Shown here piece after piece: positions 1 to 8,591 of a stretch of 61,049 bases of DNA; position 1 is the first letter of the stretch; the number at the start of each line of letters is the position of its first letter. Under the pieces are notes generated by a model. The model was not told the origin of the DNA, ran no database searches, and was given only the letters and a program-made list of their open reading frames with translations. The position numbers and the translations under genes are program-made. The stretch is from an uncultured Clostridium sp. (lineage in GTDB: Bacteria > Bacillota > Clostridia > Lachnospirales > Lachnospiraceae): contig USJW01000009.1 in NCBI GenBank assembly GCA_900555045.1, positions 1-61,049 of the forward strand. Reading direction: 5' to 3'.

Positions 1-7
1 GGCCCCT

Positions 8-44
8 ATTTGTCTATTGTCAGTTAGACAAATCTATCTATAAT
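8..44 (+). promoter_or_regulatory. Promoter and palindromic operator of the tetR-RND operon
   Basis: A sigma-A-type promoter is readable: -35 TTGTCA (17-22), 16-bp spacer, -10 TATAAT (39-44). It is flanked by a perfect inverted repeat ATTTGTCTA (8-16) and TAGACAAAT (25-33), separated by 8 bp, so the arms bracket the -35 box. This geometry fits a TetR-type dimer blocking RNA polymerase. Binding by the protein encoded at 90-734 is inferred from adjacency. Confidence 0.7.
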
Positions 45-89
45 GTATGATCATGACGGCCGCGCGCCGCGATAAGGAGGTGAGACCCT

Positions 90-734
90 ATGCCCACGCA
101 GAAATTTTTAAATTTGAACATCCACAAGCAGCGGATGATCCTGGCGGCCATGCGCGATGAGTTCCTGAAGGGGCCCTTCGCGGATATCACCGTGAGCCGG
201 TTGGCCAGCGAGGCCGGCATCTCCCGGGCCAGCTTTTACACGTACTTTGACGGCAAGGAGGATGTGTTCTCCTGTATGCTGAGGGCCATGGCGAGGGATG
301 CCGAGGAGATGCTGGAAGAATCCTTTCAAGAAAACCGCGGGGTGTTCTGCGACAGCATGGCGCAGGTTTTCCTTTTATTGACAGAAAATAATGCGGGACG
401 GACGTATTCCATGGTCTACAAGCATATTCTGGATGATGAGGGCTGCAGGCCGGCGTTCACGCAGATCGAGCAGGAGTATTACCGGAAGGAGACGTGGAGG
501 AAGCGGGGCAGCGCCTGCTTTCATGTACTGGACCGGTCACTCTACCCGGACCTGGACGAGGATGGGCTGTCCTGCGCACTGGACATGGGGATGACCATTT
601 TGTGCAAGGCGGTGATACTGTATTTCGACCAGTGTGTCGGGCTTAAAAAGCTGGAGGAATCAGTCAGAGTGCAGCTAAACATATTGGAACAAGGAATCCG
701 GGCTCAGAGCCCAGGCAGAAAGGATGAAGATTGA
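90..734 (+). CDS. TetR/AcrR family transcriptional regulator
   Basis: A 214-residue DNA-binding repressor. The N-terminal helix-turn-helix (about residues 27-60) has the TetR pattern ITVSRLASEAGISRASFYTYF followed by a KED segment; the rest is an alpha-helical ligand-binding domain not assignable to a ligand. Start chosen by a strong AAGGAGGTGA ribosome site at 73-82. The 3' end overlaps the next gene by 11 bp, so it is the first gene of a three-gene efflux operon and probably represses it by binding the palindrome at 8-33. Family call is firm; the inducer is unknown. Confidence 0.92.
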   Translation: MPTQKFLNLNIHKQRMILAAMRDEFLKGPFADITVSRLASEAGISRASFYTYFDGKEDVFSCMLRAMARDAEEMLEESFQENRGVFCDSMAQVFLLLTENNAGRTYSMVYKHILDDEGCRPAFTQIEQEYYRKETWRKRGSACFHVLDRSLYPDLDEDGLSCALDMGMTILCKAVILYFDQCVGLKKLEESVRVQLNILEQGIRAQSPGRKDED

Positions 735-1809
735 GATGAAAAAGAAAACTGGATTGATACTTGGCGCGGTCATCGTGCTGGCGGCCGGTGGGATCCTCTT
801 CCGTGTGGTGAAGGGAATGGAGAAGCCCGCTGAGTATGAGACGCGCCCCACCGTGGCTGTAGCGGTTCCCCAGACCGGGGATATCGTGCTCTACACGGAC
901 CTCACCGGCACGGTGGAGCCCCAGTCCCGGGCGGCGGTGAGCCCCAAGGTGGGCGGAGAGGTGCTGGAGGTATATTTCCAGGCCGGGGACCAGGTGGAGG
1001 CGGGCCAGGCGCTCTTAAAAATCGACTCCGACGCCCTGACCTCCCTGAAGCTGCAGATGGAGTCCGCCAAGGTGGCGGCCGACGAGGCGGCCAGGGAATA
1101 CGCGCGGATCGAGCCCCTCTACGCCGGGGGCTATGTGTCCCAGCAGGCCATGGAGCAGGCCCGGGACGGCGCCACCAGCGCCAAGCTGGGCTACGAGTCC
1201 GCCAAGCACCAGTATGATTTGCAGCTGGAGCACACGACGGTGACCGCCCCCATAAGCGGCACGGTGGAGTCCCGGAATGTGGAAAATCACGACCATGTCT
1301 CCACAGCCACCCAGATCTGCGTGATCTCCGGCGGCGGCCAGGTGCAGGTGAAATTCGGCGTCACGGAGAAAATCAGGTCCAACCTGGCGGCCGGGGACAC
1401 CGTGGCCATCACCAAAAACGGCACGGACTACAGCGGGCGCGTGACGGAGATCGGCTCCATGGTGAACCCTGCCACCGGGCTCTACGACGTGCTGGCCCAG
1501 GTGAGCAGCGGGGACGGTCTGACAAACGGCACCAAGGTGAAGCTGACCGCGGTGATGGATCGGGCGCTGGACGTCTTAACCGTGCCGGTGGACGCGGTGA
1601 ACTACGTAAGCGGCGAACCCTTTGTGTACTGCTACGTGGACGGAACCGCGAAAAAGACCATGTTCACCGGCGGCATCTACGATTCCGAGCGCATGGAAGT
1701 GAAATCGGGCCTGGCTCCGGACAGCCGGGTGATCACCAGCTGGAGCAATGAGCTGGTGGACGGCGCTGCGGTCCTTCTGGACGAAGCGCAGCAGGAAGCG
1801 GGTGAGTGA
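724..1809 (+). CDS. RND efflux periplasmic-adaptor-like (membrane fusion) subunit
   Basis: A 361-residue HlyD/AcrA-family adaptor. An N-terminal hydrophobic segment (about residues 8-25) anchors it. It is followed by a biotinyl/lipoyl-like half with the characteristic VSPKVGGEVLEVYFQAGDQV segment, a short helical hairpin (about residues 110-165, LKLQMESAKVAADEAAREY), the second lipoyl half (HTTVTAPISGTVESR) and beta-barrel domains. In Gram-positives such adaptors work with RND pumps without an outer-membrane channel. The start may be 724 or the in-frame ATG at 736; neither has ideal ribosome-site spacing. It overlaps tetR upstream and the pump gene downstream. Confidence 0.9.
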   Translation: MKIEMKKKTGLILGAVIVLAAGGILFRVVKGMEKPAEYETRPTVAVAVPQTGDIVLYTDLTGTVEPQSRAAVSPKVGGEVLEVYFQAGDQVEAGQALLKIDSDALTSLKLQMESAKVAADEAAREYARIEPLYAGGYVSQQAMEQARDGATSAKLGYESAKHQYDLQLEHTTVTAPISGTVESRNVENHDHVSTATQICVISGGGQVQVKFGVTEKIRSNLAAGDTVAITKNGTDYSGRVTEIGSMVNPATGLYDVLAQVSSGDGLTNGTKVKLTAVMDRALDVLTVPVDAVNYVSGEPFVYCYVDGTAKKTMFTGGIYDSERMEVKSGLAPDSRVITSWSNELVDGAAVLLDEAQQEAGE

Positions 1810-4800
1810 GCATGGTAAATATCACAAAATTTGCGCTGAAACGGCCCGTGACCGTGGTGCTGTGCCTGATCACCATCGCCTATTTCGGCTTCCAGTCCCT
1901 GATGGGAACCAAGATTGAGCTGACCCCCGAGATGGAGCTGCCCATGCTCGTGGTGGGTACGGTGTACGCCGGGGCCAGCCCGGACGATATCAATGAGCTG
2001 ATCACCATGAAGCAGGAGGACGCGATCTCATCCCTGGACGGTGTGGACACAGTGCAGTCCTTCTCCCAGGAAAATGTGGCCGTCGTCCTGGTGCAGTACA
2101 AGTACGGGACCAACATGGACACCGCCTACATCAACTTAAAGAAGGCCATGGACGGGATCCGAAGCCAAATGCCCGACGACATCGAGGAGCCCAATATCAT
2201 CGAGATGGACATGAACGCCCAGCCCGTGGTCACGCTGGCGGTCAGCGGCCAGGTGGACGAAAACCTGTATACATACGTGGACAACAACATTGTCCCCCAG
2301 TTTGAGAAGCTGGGCTCCGTGGGCGAGGTGTCCCTCTCCGGCGGACAGTCAAGCTACATCCGCGTGGAGCTGATCCCGGAGAAGCTGGAGCAGTACCACT
2401 TGAGCATGGCCGCGGTGGCCCAGCTGGTAGGCGCCGCCGACTTCACCATCCCCGCAGGGGATGTGAGCGTGGGGCGTCAGGACCTGGACGTCAGCGTGGG
2501 GAACGATTACGACAGCGCCGAGAGCTTAAAATCCATCGCCATCCCCCTGGCGGGCGGGGATGTGATCCACCTCTCAGACGTGGCGAACGTGTACAGCGCA
2601 TTAAAGGACGCGGATTCCATCGGCCGATACAACGGAAACGACGTCATCTCCCTGGGGATCAAAAAGCAGCAGAGCGCCACGGCCATCGACGTGTCCCGGG
2701 AGGTCATGGAACAGATCGAAACGATGCGCGTCACGGACCCGGGGCTTGAGATCACAGTGATCAACGACTCCAGCGAGATGATCGAGGAGTCCATCTCCAA
2801 CGTGTTCCAGACCATGATCATCGCGGTGCTCCTGTCCATGCTGATTCTGTGGCTGTTTTACGGGGATCTGCGGGCGTCCGTGATCGTCGGCACCTCCATC
2901 CCCATCTCCATCGTGCTGGCCCTGATCGCCATGAGCGCCATGGGCTTCTCCTTAAACGTTATCTCTCTGACCTCCCTGGTGCTGGGCGTGGGCATGATGG
3001 TGGATAACTCCATCAACGTGCTGGACGGCTGCTTCCGGGCCAAGGAGAAGATGAACTTTTACGACGCGGCCGTGGAGGGCAGCCGGATCATGATCGGCTC
3101 CATCACCGGCGGCACGGTCACCACCTGCGTGGTGTTCCTGCCTCTGGCGCTCTTAAGCGGCCTGTCTGGCCAGCTCTTCAAGCAGCTGGGCTTCACCATC
3201 GTGTTCTGCATGATCGCCTCCCTGTTCTCCGCGGTCAGCATCGTGCCCCTGTGCTTTTACCAGTGGCATCCGAAGGAGAACGACCGCGCGCCGGTCAGCG
3301 GGCTGGTCCGGTCCATGCAGGACTGGTACCGCACCCACATGCCGTCCATCATCCCAAAGACCAAGTGGGTCCTGGGCACCAGCGTGCTGTTTCTGGCCCT
3401 GGCCCTGGTGATGGCGTCCCAGCTGGATATGGACCTGATGACCTCGGTGGACGAGGGCATCGTGCAGATGACCGTCAAGACGAAGCCGGGGCTGTCCGTG
3501 GAGTCGGTGAGCGAGACCGTGGCCGGGCTGGAGAAGTTGGTGATGGATGAACCGGACGTGGACCACTACCTTGTGACCTACGGCTCCAGCGGCCTTAGCA
3601 TGGGCGGCAGCAGCGACGTCACGTTGAACGCCTATCTGAAGGAAAACCGGAAGCTGTCCACCGACCAGGTGATCGACAAGTGGCGGCGGGCGACGGAGCA
3701 CTACAAGGACATGTCCGTGACCCTCGAGCAGGGCAGCACCACCATGTCCAGCTCCATGGTCGGGGGCGATGCCATCGAGATCGACCTTCAGAGCACGGAC
3801 TACGCGGCCTTAAAGGCGGCTGCGGGCGACCTGACAGAACAGCTCAGGCAGCGCGGGGACGTGATGCAGGTTCACTCCTCCGTGGAGAACGCGGCCCCGG
3901 TCGTGAAGGTGGATATCGACCCGGTGTCCGCCCAGGCGGAGGGGCTGACGCCCGCTGGCATCGGCTCGGTGATCTACAGCAATTTGAGCGGTGTCAAGGC
4001 CTCCACCCTCCGGGTGAACGGCGAGGACGTGGACATCCGGGTGGAGTACGCCAAGGACCGGTACGACACCATCGACAAATTGGAGGGAATGATGATCCCG
4101 ACGGCCTCGGGCACGGCCCTGCCGCTCCAGGATCTGGCAAAAATCCGCTACGAGGACAGCCCGCAGCAGATCACCCGAAAGGATAAACAGTACCAGGTCT
4201 CCATCACCATGGAGCCCCAGGCCGAGTACAAAAAGACCGCCGAGAAGGACGTGAAGGCCTTTGTGTCCCAGTGGAATATGCCCGCTGAGGTGGAGATGGC
4301 GTCCAACTCCATGGAGGAGATGATGGGCGAGGAGCTGGGCGCCCTTGGCGGCGCGCTGGTGACGGGCGTGTTCCTGATCTTTATCGTCATGGCCATCCAG
4401 TTCGAGTCGCCGAAATTTTCCCTGATGGTGATGACCACCATCCCCTTCAGCCTGATCGGCTCCTTCGGCCTTCTGTACCTGGCGGACAGCCCGATCAGCA
4501 TGGTCTCCATGCTGGGCTTCCTGATGCTCGTCGGCACGGTGGTGAACAACGGAATCCTCTATGTGGAGACGGTGAACCAGATGCTGCCCACCATGCCGTT
4601 GGACGAGGCGTTGGTGGAGGCCGGAGCCATCCGGATGCGCCCCATCCTGATGACCACCCTCACCACCGTCATCTCCATGGTCCCCAACGCCCTGGCCTAC
4701 GGCAAGGCCGGAAAAATGATGCAGGGCCTGGCGCTGGTGGACGTGGGCGGCCTGGTGGCTGCGACGGTGCTGACGCTGATTCTGCTGCCGACCTATTATA

Positions 4801-4862
4801 AGTTGGTGTATAACCTGGGAAGAAAGCGATTGGGGGGAGAAGGGGTGATTATGGCGGATTAA
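1806..4862 (+). CDS. RND family efflux transporter (HAE1/SwrC-like)
   Basis: A roughly 1018-residue resistance-nodulation-division pump with the usual duplicated layout: TM1, a large extracytoplasmic loop, TM2-6, second loop, TM8-12. In TM4 the proton-relay region reads GVGMMVDNSINVLDG; the Asp pair of AcrB is Asp-Asn here, as in many non-proteobacterial members. The family exports drugs, lipids or lipopeptides by proton antiport; the substrate is unknown. Start is GTG 1806, overlapping the adaptor stop, or ATG 1812. With the adaptor and TetR it forms a complete inducible efflux operon. Confidence 0.93.
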   Translation: MSMVNITKFALKRPVTVVLCLITIAYFGFQSLMGTKIELTPEMELPMLVVGTVYAGASPDDINELITMKQEDAISSLDGVDTVQSFSQENVAVVLVQYKYGTNMDTAYINLKKAMDGIRSQMPDDIEEPNIIEMDMNAQPVVTLAVSGQVDENLYTYVDNNIVPQFEKLGSVGEVSLSGGQSSYIRVELIPEKLEQYHLSMAAVAQLVGAADFTIPAGDVSVGRQDLDVSVGNDYDSAESLKSIAIPLAGGDVIHLSDVANVYSALKDADSIGRYNGNDVISLGIKKQQSATAIDVSREVMEQIETMRVTDPGLEITVINDSSEMIEESISNVFQTMIIAVLLSMLILWLFYGDLRASVIVGTSIPISIVLALIAMSAMGFSLNVISLTSLVLGVGMMVDNSINVLDGCFRAKEKMNFYDAAVEGSRIMIGSITGGTVTTCVVFLPLALLSGLSGQLFKQLGFTIVFCMIASLFSAVSIVPLCFYQWHPKENDRAPVSGLVRSMQDWYRTHMPSIIPKTKWVLGTSVLFLALALVMASQLDMDLMTSVDEGIVQMTVKTKPGLSVESVSETVAGLEKLVMDEPDVDHYLVTYGSSGLSMGGSSDVTLNAYLKENRKLSTDQVIDKWRRATEHYKDMSVTLEQGSTTMSSSMVGGDAIEIDLQSTDYAALKAAAGDLTEQLRQRGDVMQVHSSVENAAPVVKVDIDPVSAQAEGLTPAGIGSVIYSNLSGVKASTLRVNGEDVDIRVEYAKDRYDTIDKLEGMMIPTASGTALPLQDLAKIRYEDSPQQITRKDKQYQVSITMEPQAEYKKTAEKDVKAFVSQWNMPAEVEMASNSMEEMMGEELGALGGALVTGVFLIFIVMAIQFESPKFSLMVMTTIPFSLIGSFGLLYLADSPISMVSMLGFLMLVGTVVNNGILYVETVNQMLPTMPLDEALVEAGAIRMRPILMTTLTTVISMVPNALAYGKAGKMMQGLALVDVGGLVAATVLTLILLPTYYKLVYNLGRKRLGGEGVIMAD

Positions 4863-4967
4863 AAAAGAGGGGGCGGAACTGCTCCGTTAAAACTTCGGTT
4901 CACAAGCAAGTATTTTAAAGGACAGCTGGAATGGTGTGTGGCCATTCTGACCTCCCGCAAAAAAAGA

Positions 4968-4998
4968 TTGACTTGGAGTCCACTCCAGGGACTATAAT
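4968..4998 (+). promoter_or_regulatory. MerR-type promoter with 19-bp spacer and central dyad
   Basis: -35 TTGACT (4968-4973) and -10 TATAAT (4993-4998) are separated by 19 bp, the over-long spacing typical of promoters activated by MerR-family proteins through DNA distortion. The spacer holds the perfect dyad TGGAGT-CC-ACTCCA (4974-4987), close to the operators of aldehyde/redox-sensing MerR proteins. It drives the gene at 5055 and probably the cupin at 5854. No merR gene lies in the window, so the activator would act from elsewhere. Confidence 0.75.
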
Positions 4999-5054
4999 CG
5001 CCTTTATACAGCAACCCTATTTTCGTTTCTCTCACAGAAAGGCGGAACAACAGC

Positions 5055-5759
5055 ATGACAAATTTTACAGAACGGCAAACGCACGATGACCCGGAGTTTA
5101 CGCGGCTCTTTGACCGGTTTGCGTTTGAGGAAACCGCAGGCACCTGCAGTCTCGACGGCAAAACCCGTTTCCTGGCAATCCTTGCCGCGCTCATCGGCTG
5201 CCAGGGCATGGACGAATACCGGGTGATCCTCCCGATGGCCCTGGAGCGCGACGTCACCCCGGTGGAGGCGAAGGAGGTTGTCTACCAGGCAACCGCATAT
5301 CTGGGAATCGGGCGGGTTTTCCCGTTTTTGACCGCAACCAACGAAATTCTAAGCGCAAAGGGCGTATCTCTCCCCCTTCCCCCGCAGGGGACCACCTCCC
5401 CGGAGAACCGGCGCGAGCGCGGGACCGCGGTCCAGGTGGAGATCTTCGGCCCTCACATGGAGGACTTCTGGAAGGCGGGCGACATGAACCGGTTTCTGGC
5501 CGCCAACTGCTTCGGCGACTACTACACCCGGACCGGCCTGAGCCTGAAGCAGCGGGAGCTCGTGACCTTCTGCTACATCGCCGCCCAGGGCGGCTGCGAG
5601 TCGCAGCTAAACTCCCACGCGGCCGCCAACCTGCGCATGGGCAATGACAGGGAATTTCTGGCGCAGGTGGTATTGCATCTGGTTCCATACCTTGGATACC
5701 CCCGCTCGCTCAACGCGATGACCGCCGTCAACCAGGCCGCAAACCAGCAGGCAAAATAG
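5055..5759 (+). CDS. Carboxymuconolactone decarboxylase (CMD/AhpD-like) family protein
   Basis: A 234-residue protein with two CMD helical repeats: one around residues 40-95 (FLAILAALIGCQGMDEY to ATAYLGIGRVFPFL) and one around 160-225 (SLKQRELVTFCYIAAQGGCE to VLHLVPYLGYPRSLNAM). The CxxC peroxidase centre of AhpD is absent; only isolated cysteines remain, so it need not be an antioxidant enzyme. It is followed by a cupin gene, a common pairing in Clostridia, under the MerR-type promoter at 4968-4998. That context suggests detoxification or modification of a reactive small molecule, but the substrate is unknown. The ribosome site is AGAAAGGCGG. Confidence 0.85.
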   Translation: MTNFTERQTHDDPEFTRLFDRFAFEETAGTCSLDGKTRFLAILAALIGCQGMDEYRVILPMALERDVTPVEAKEVVYQATAYLGIGRVFPFLTATNEILSAKGVSLPLPPQGTTSPENRRERGTAVQVEIFGPHMEDFWKAGDMNRFLAANCFGDYYTRTGLSLKQRELVTFCYIAAQGGCESQLNSHAAANLRMGNDREFLAQVVLHLVPYLGYPRSLNAMTAVNQAANQQAK

Positions 5760-5853
5760 CCTGCGGGCAACCGAAACCGCCGGGACGGCGGAGGGGACGG
5801 GGGCATATTCCCCATTTCCACACAACAACAAAATCACACGGAGGATACGCAAT

Positions 5854-6300
5854 ATGATCTATCAGAACAGAGAAGATTTTGAGAAAGCCAATATGTTCGG
5901 GGAGGGCGCCCCAAACGACGGGTACGCCCGGTATTTTATCGGAAACTCCTATTTAAATCCGCTGGCCGCCCCCGGCCAGACCCCGTTATTTCTGGCGAAT
6001 GTCACCTTTGAGCCGGGCTGCCGCAACAACTGGCACATCCACCACGCGAAGAAGGGCGGCGGGCAGATGTTAATCTGCACGGCCGGCGAGGGCTGGTATC
6101 AGGAGGAGGGCAAGGAGCCGGTCAGCCTGCATGAGGGCTCCTTCGTCTACATCCCCGCTGAGGTGAAGCACTGGCACGGCGCCAAGGCCGGCAGTTGGTT
6201 CTCCCACATCTCCCTGGAGGTTCCAGGGGAGGGATGTCACAACGAGTGGCTGGAGCCGGTGACCGACGAGGTGTACGGCAGGCTATCGGAGGCCAAATAG
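5854..6300 (+). CDS. Cupin domain protein
   Basis: A 148-residue single-domain beta-barrel protein. Cupin motif 1 is visible as the GCRNNWHIHHAKKGGGQ segment with metal-ligand His residues (WHIHH), and motif 2 as GSFVYIPAEVKHWHGA with the third His. These would bind one divalent metal. It starts 94 bp after the CMD-like gene, behind a GGAGGATACGCAAT ribosome site, and is probably co-transcribed with it. Small cupins paired with CMD proteins are often named quercetin-dioxygenase-like, but no activity can be assigned from sequence. Confidence 0.88.
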   Translation: MIYQNREDFEKANMFGEGAPNDGYARYFIGNSYLNPLAAPGQTPLFLANVTFEPGCRNNWHIHHAKKGGGQMLICTAGEGWYQEEGKEPVSLHEGSFVYIPAEVKHWHGAKAGSWFSHISLEVPGEGCHNEWLEPVTDEVYGRLSEAK

Positions 6301-6338
6301 GCTGCCGGTGCCGGTTCGGGGGGGCGCGCGGACAGGTT

Positions 6339-7256
6339 TTACCGGCCCGCCGGATTTAGAGAGTTTTTGTAAAACGCCCTCACAAACTCCATAAACCGAG
6401 TCACATAGTCCTTCACAGCACAGTTTTTGCGATACACGAGATAAAGTTCGCGGCTTCCGGAATATTCCGGAAGCTCGAACATCAAAAGCCGCTTTTCTTC
6501 CAAAAAATTCTTTGCGGCCCGCTCGGAAATGATGGAGACGCCCATGCCGCTGGCAACCAGGTTTTTAATGGCCTCCTGATCATTGATGCGCGCCGTGATG
6601 TGTAAATCTTTTTCCGCGATTCCCGCATTTTCCAGAAACAGATCCGCGCTTTTTCTGCTTCCGCTCCCGGATTCCCGAAGAATCACCGGGCCGGAGAGCA
6701 GTTCCTTTAAGGGAGGGGTCTCCTGTTCTTTTAACGCCAGAAAATAACTGTTGACCGGGGCAATCAGGACCATCCGGTCACGGCAGAAGGGAATGCAGGC
6801 CAGCTCCGGATCTTCAAATTTCATTCCGACTAACCCCACATCGAACACTCCGTCCGTCAGCCCCTCCACAACGCCCGCGCTGTCGCTTTGGTGGATGATA
6901 AAGTAAATATGAGGCGATATTTTTCCGTATTCTGCCAGAATCTCCGGCAGTATGTAGGCGGAGGGAATGGTGGAGGCGCCCAGATGAATGATGCTTTTGG
7001 GATCCTCCCGACACTCTTCGATCATGCGGTCCCTCATGCTTAAAATATTGACCGCATACTCGTACACGCTCATTCCCTTGGGAGTGATTTCGATACTCTT
7101 CGTCGTGCGGATCATCAGCTGACAGTGTAATTCTTCCTCCAACGCCTGAATATGCGCGCTGATCGTCGGCTGGGAAAGAAAGAGTTTTTCGGCGGCTTTT
7201 GTAAAACTTTCGTATTTTACAACGGCCGCAAAGGATTGCAGCTGTTTAAATTCCAT
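6339..7256 (-). CDS. Selenium-metabolism-associated LysR family regulator
   Basis: A 305-residue LysR regulator. The winged helix-turn-helix (about residues 1-60: FKQLQSFAAVVKYESFTKAAE, then LFLSQPTISAHIQALEEEL) is followed by a periplasmic-binding-protein-like effector domain. Start ATG at 7256 is set by an AAAGGGGAG ribosome site; longer in-frame starts upstream lie inside the neighbouring gene. Its stop-start spacing from the NifS-like gene is 1 bp, so the two are co-transcribed. Similar regulators occur specifically in selenium gene clusters, and the divergent genes here fit. It probably controls the shared promoter region at 8425-8591. Confidence 0.85.
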   Translation of the reverse strand: MEFKQLQSFAAVVKYESFTKAAEKLFLSQPTISAHIQALEEELHCQLMIRTTKSIEITPKGMSVYEYAVNILSMRDRMIEECREDPKSIIHLGASTIPSAYILPEILAEYGKISPHIYFIIHQSDSAGVVEGLTDGVFDVGLVGMKFEDPELACIPFCRDRMVLIAPVNSYFLALKEQETPPLKELLSGPVILRESGSGSRKSADLFLENAGIAEKDLHITARINDQEAIKNLVASGMGVSIISERAAKNFLEEKRLLMFELPEYSGSRELYLVYRKNCAVKDYVTRFMEFVRAFYKNSLNPAGR

Positions 7257-7257
7257 G

Positions 7258-8424
7258 TCAGTCTCCCCTTTGTAAAATTTCCCGCAGCGCATCAATTGCC
7301 GTGTCCACCTCGGATTCCTGATTCCACCACCCAAACGAGAAGCGGATTGTTCCGGTCGGATACGTTCCGAGGGTTTTGTGTGCCGACGGCGCACAGTGGA
7401 GGCCCACGCGGGTCATGATCCCGTAGGAATTGTCCAGCTCATAGGCGGTGTGGGAGAGCTCGGCGGTTAATGTCTGAATGGAGACAACCCCCGTTCTGCC
7501 CTCTGTCCCCCGCTTTCCCACAATTCTTACCAGTCCCTCCTTTTCCAGGGCCTTGAGTCCGTCCAGGAAATATCCGGTCAGGCGCAGTTCATGCTCCTTG
7601 ATCGCTTGGATCCCCGTCCCGGCAATCCAGGCCAAGCCCTCATGGAGTCCGATAATTCCCGGCAGATTGGGCGTCCCGGCCTCAAAACGGTCCGGCATGA
7701 AATCCGGTATTTCCTCCGTGTGGCTGAGGCTCCCGGTTCCCCCGGAGATCAGCGGCTCCAGGCATGGGACCATATCTTCCTTCAGGATAAATCCACCGAT
7801 CCCCTGCGGTCCGAGAAGCCCCTTGTGCCCGGTGAAGGCCAGCGCGTCAATCTTCATGGCCTCCATATCAATGGGCAGCACTCCCGCGGTCTGGGCGCAG
7901 TCCGCGATGAAGAAAAGCCCGTGTTCCCGGCAGAATGCTCCAACCTCGCCGAGCGGCATCACCGTGCCGCACACATTGCTGGCATGTGTCATGATCACGG
8001 CCTTTGTGTTTTCCTTGAGGAGCCCTTCCATCGCAGAAATCTGAAGTTCCCCAGTCTCATCGCACGGAATCCGGGAGAAAGAAATTCCGGTTCCGGAGAG
8101 CTGCACCAGCGGGCGCATGACCGCGTTGTGCTCCATGGAGGACACAAGCACATGATCCCCGGGTTTTAAAAATCCTTTCAAAATCATGTTCAGGCTCTGG
8201 GTGATGTTCTGGGTAAACACGACATTTTTGCAGTCCGGGGCGTTAAAAAGCTCTGAGAGCATCTGCCTCGTCTCGAATACGGTATCCTCCGTTTGATAAG
8301 CCGTCTCATAACAGCCCCGGTTGATATTGCTCCCTACCTCCGTGATATAGCGGTAAATACCTTCCGCCACCGCGGGCGGTTTTGGAAATGTTGTGCTGGC
8401 ATTGTCAAAGTAAATACGGTTCAT
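7258..8424 (-). CDS. NifS-like class V aminotransferase (selenium-cluster cysteine desulfurase type)
   Basis: A 388-residue PLP enzyme. Visible landmarks are the N-terminal YFDNASTT segment, the PLP-binding Lys201 in TGHKGLLGPQG, and a candidate persulfide/perselenide Cys344 in GLHCAPSAHKTLGT. It belongs to the desulfurase subfamily typified by Enterococcus faecalis EF2568, which sits in selenium clusters. It probably releases sulfur from cysteine or selenium from selenocysteine to feed SelD. It is transcribed divergently from the YedE-TusA-DUF3343-SelD genes and upstream of the LysR gene. Confidence 0.88.
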   Translation of the reverse strand: MNRIYFDNASTTFPKPPAVAEGIYRYITEVGSNINRGCYETAYQTEDTVFETRQMLSELFNAPDCKNVVFTQNITQSLNMILKGFLKPGDHVLVSSMEHNAVMRPLVQLSGTGISFSRIPCDETGELQISAMEGLLKENTKAVIMTHASNVCGTVMPLGEVGAFCREHGLFFIADCAQTAGVLPIDMEAMKIDALAFTGHKGLLGPQGIGGFILKEDMVPCLEPLISGGTGSLSHTEEIPDFMPDRFEAGTPNLPGIIGLHEGLAWIAGTGIQAIKEHELRLTGYFLDGLKALEKEGLVRIVGKRGTEGRTGVVSIQTLTAELSHTAYELDNSYGIMTRVGLHCAPSAHKTLGTYPTGTIRFSFGWWNQESEVDTAIDALREILQRGD

Positions 8425-8465
8425 GGAAAAACGGCGCCTTCTTTCTTTTGTTTGATCTATCCGTC

Positions 8466-8494
8466 ATTTTACCATATATTTATCAGCTTTTCAA
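8466..8494 (-). promoter_or_regulatory. Promoter of the NifS-like/LysR operon
   Basis: Read on the minus strand: -35 TTGAAA (plus 8489-8494), 17-bp spacer, -10 TAAAAT (plus 8466-8471). The spacer is overlapped by an AT-rich inverted repeat, ATATATTTAT (8474-8483) and ATAAATATAT (8495-8504). A second arm GATAAATAT at 8515-8523 pairs with ATATTTATC at 8476-8484. These are likely regulator sites. Confidence 0.6.
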
Positions 8495-8525
8495 ATAAAT
8501 ATATCACAATAATAGATAAATATGA

Positions 8526-8571
8526 TTGGAACCATACCTAACAAAATGTTATAATGATACAAACATTTTGT
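8526..8571 (+). promoter_or_regulatory. Promoter and 10-bp palindrome upstream of the selenium transporter operon
   Basis: -35 TTGGAA (8526-8531), 18-bp spacer, -10 TATAAT (8550-8555). A perfect inverted repeat ACAAAATGTT (8541-8550) and AACATTTTGT (8562-8571), with an 11-bp spacer, covers the -10 box and start region. Occupancy would be expected to repress. The regulator is unknown; the LysR protein at 6339-7256 is the obvious candidate. Confidence 0.6.
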
Positions 8572-8591
8572 GAAAAGGAGTATGAGAGAGT

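Noticed and set aside
3153..4186. Long alternative frames inside the RND pump gene
   Set aside because: They overlap a full-length recognisable transporter and have His/Gly/Arg-rich composition without motifs.
4929..4947. Short inverted repeat GAATGG/CCATTC upstream of the MerR-type promoter
   Set aside because: Six-base arms with no relation to promoter elements are expected by chance.
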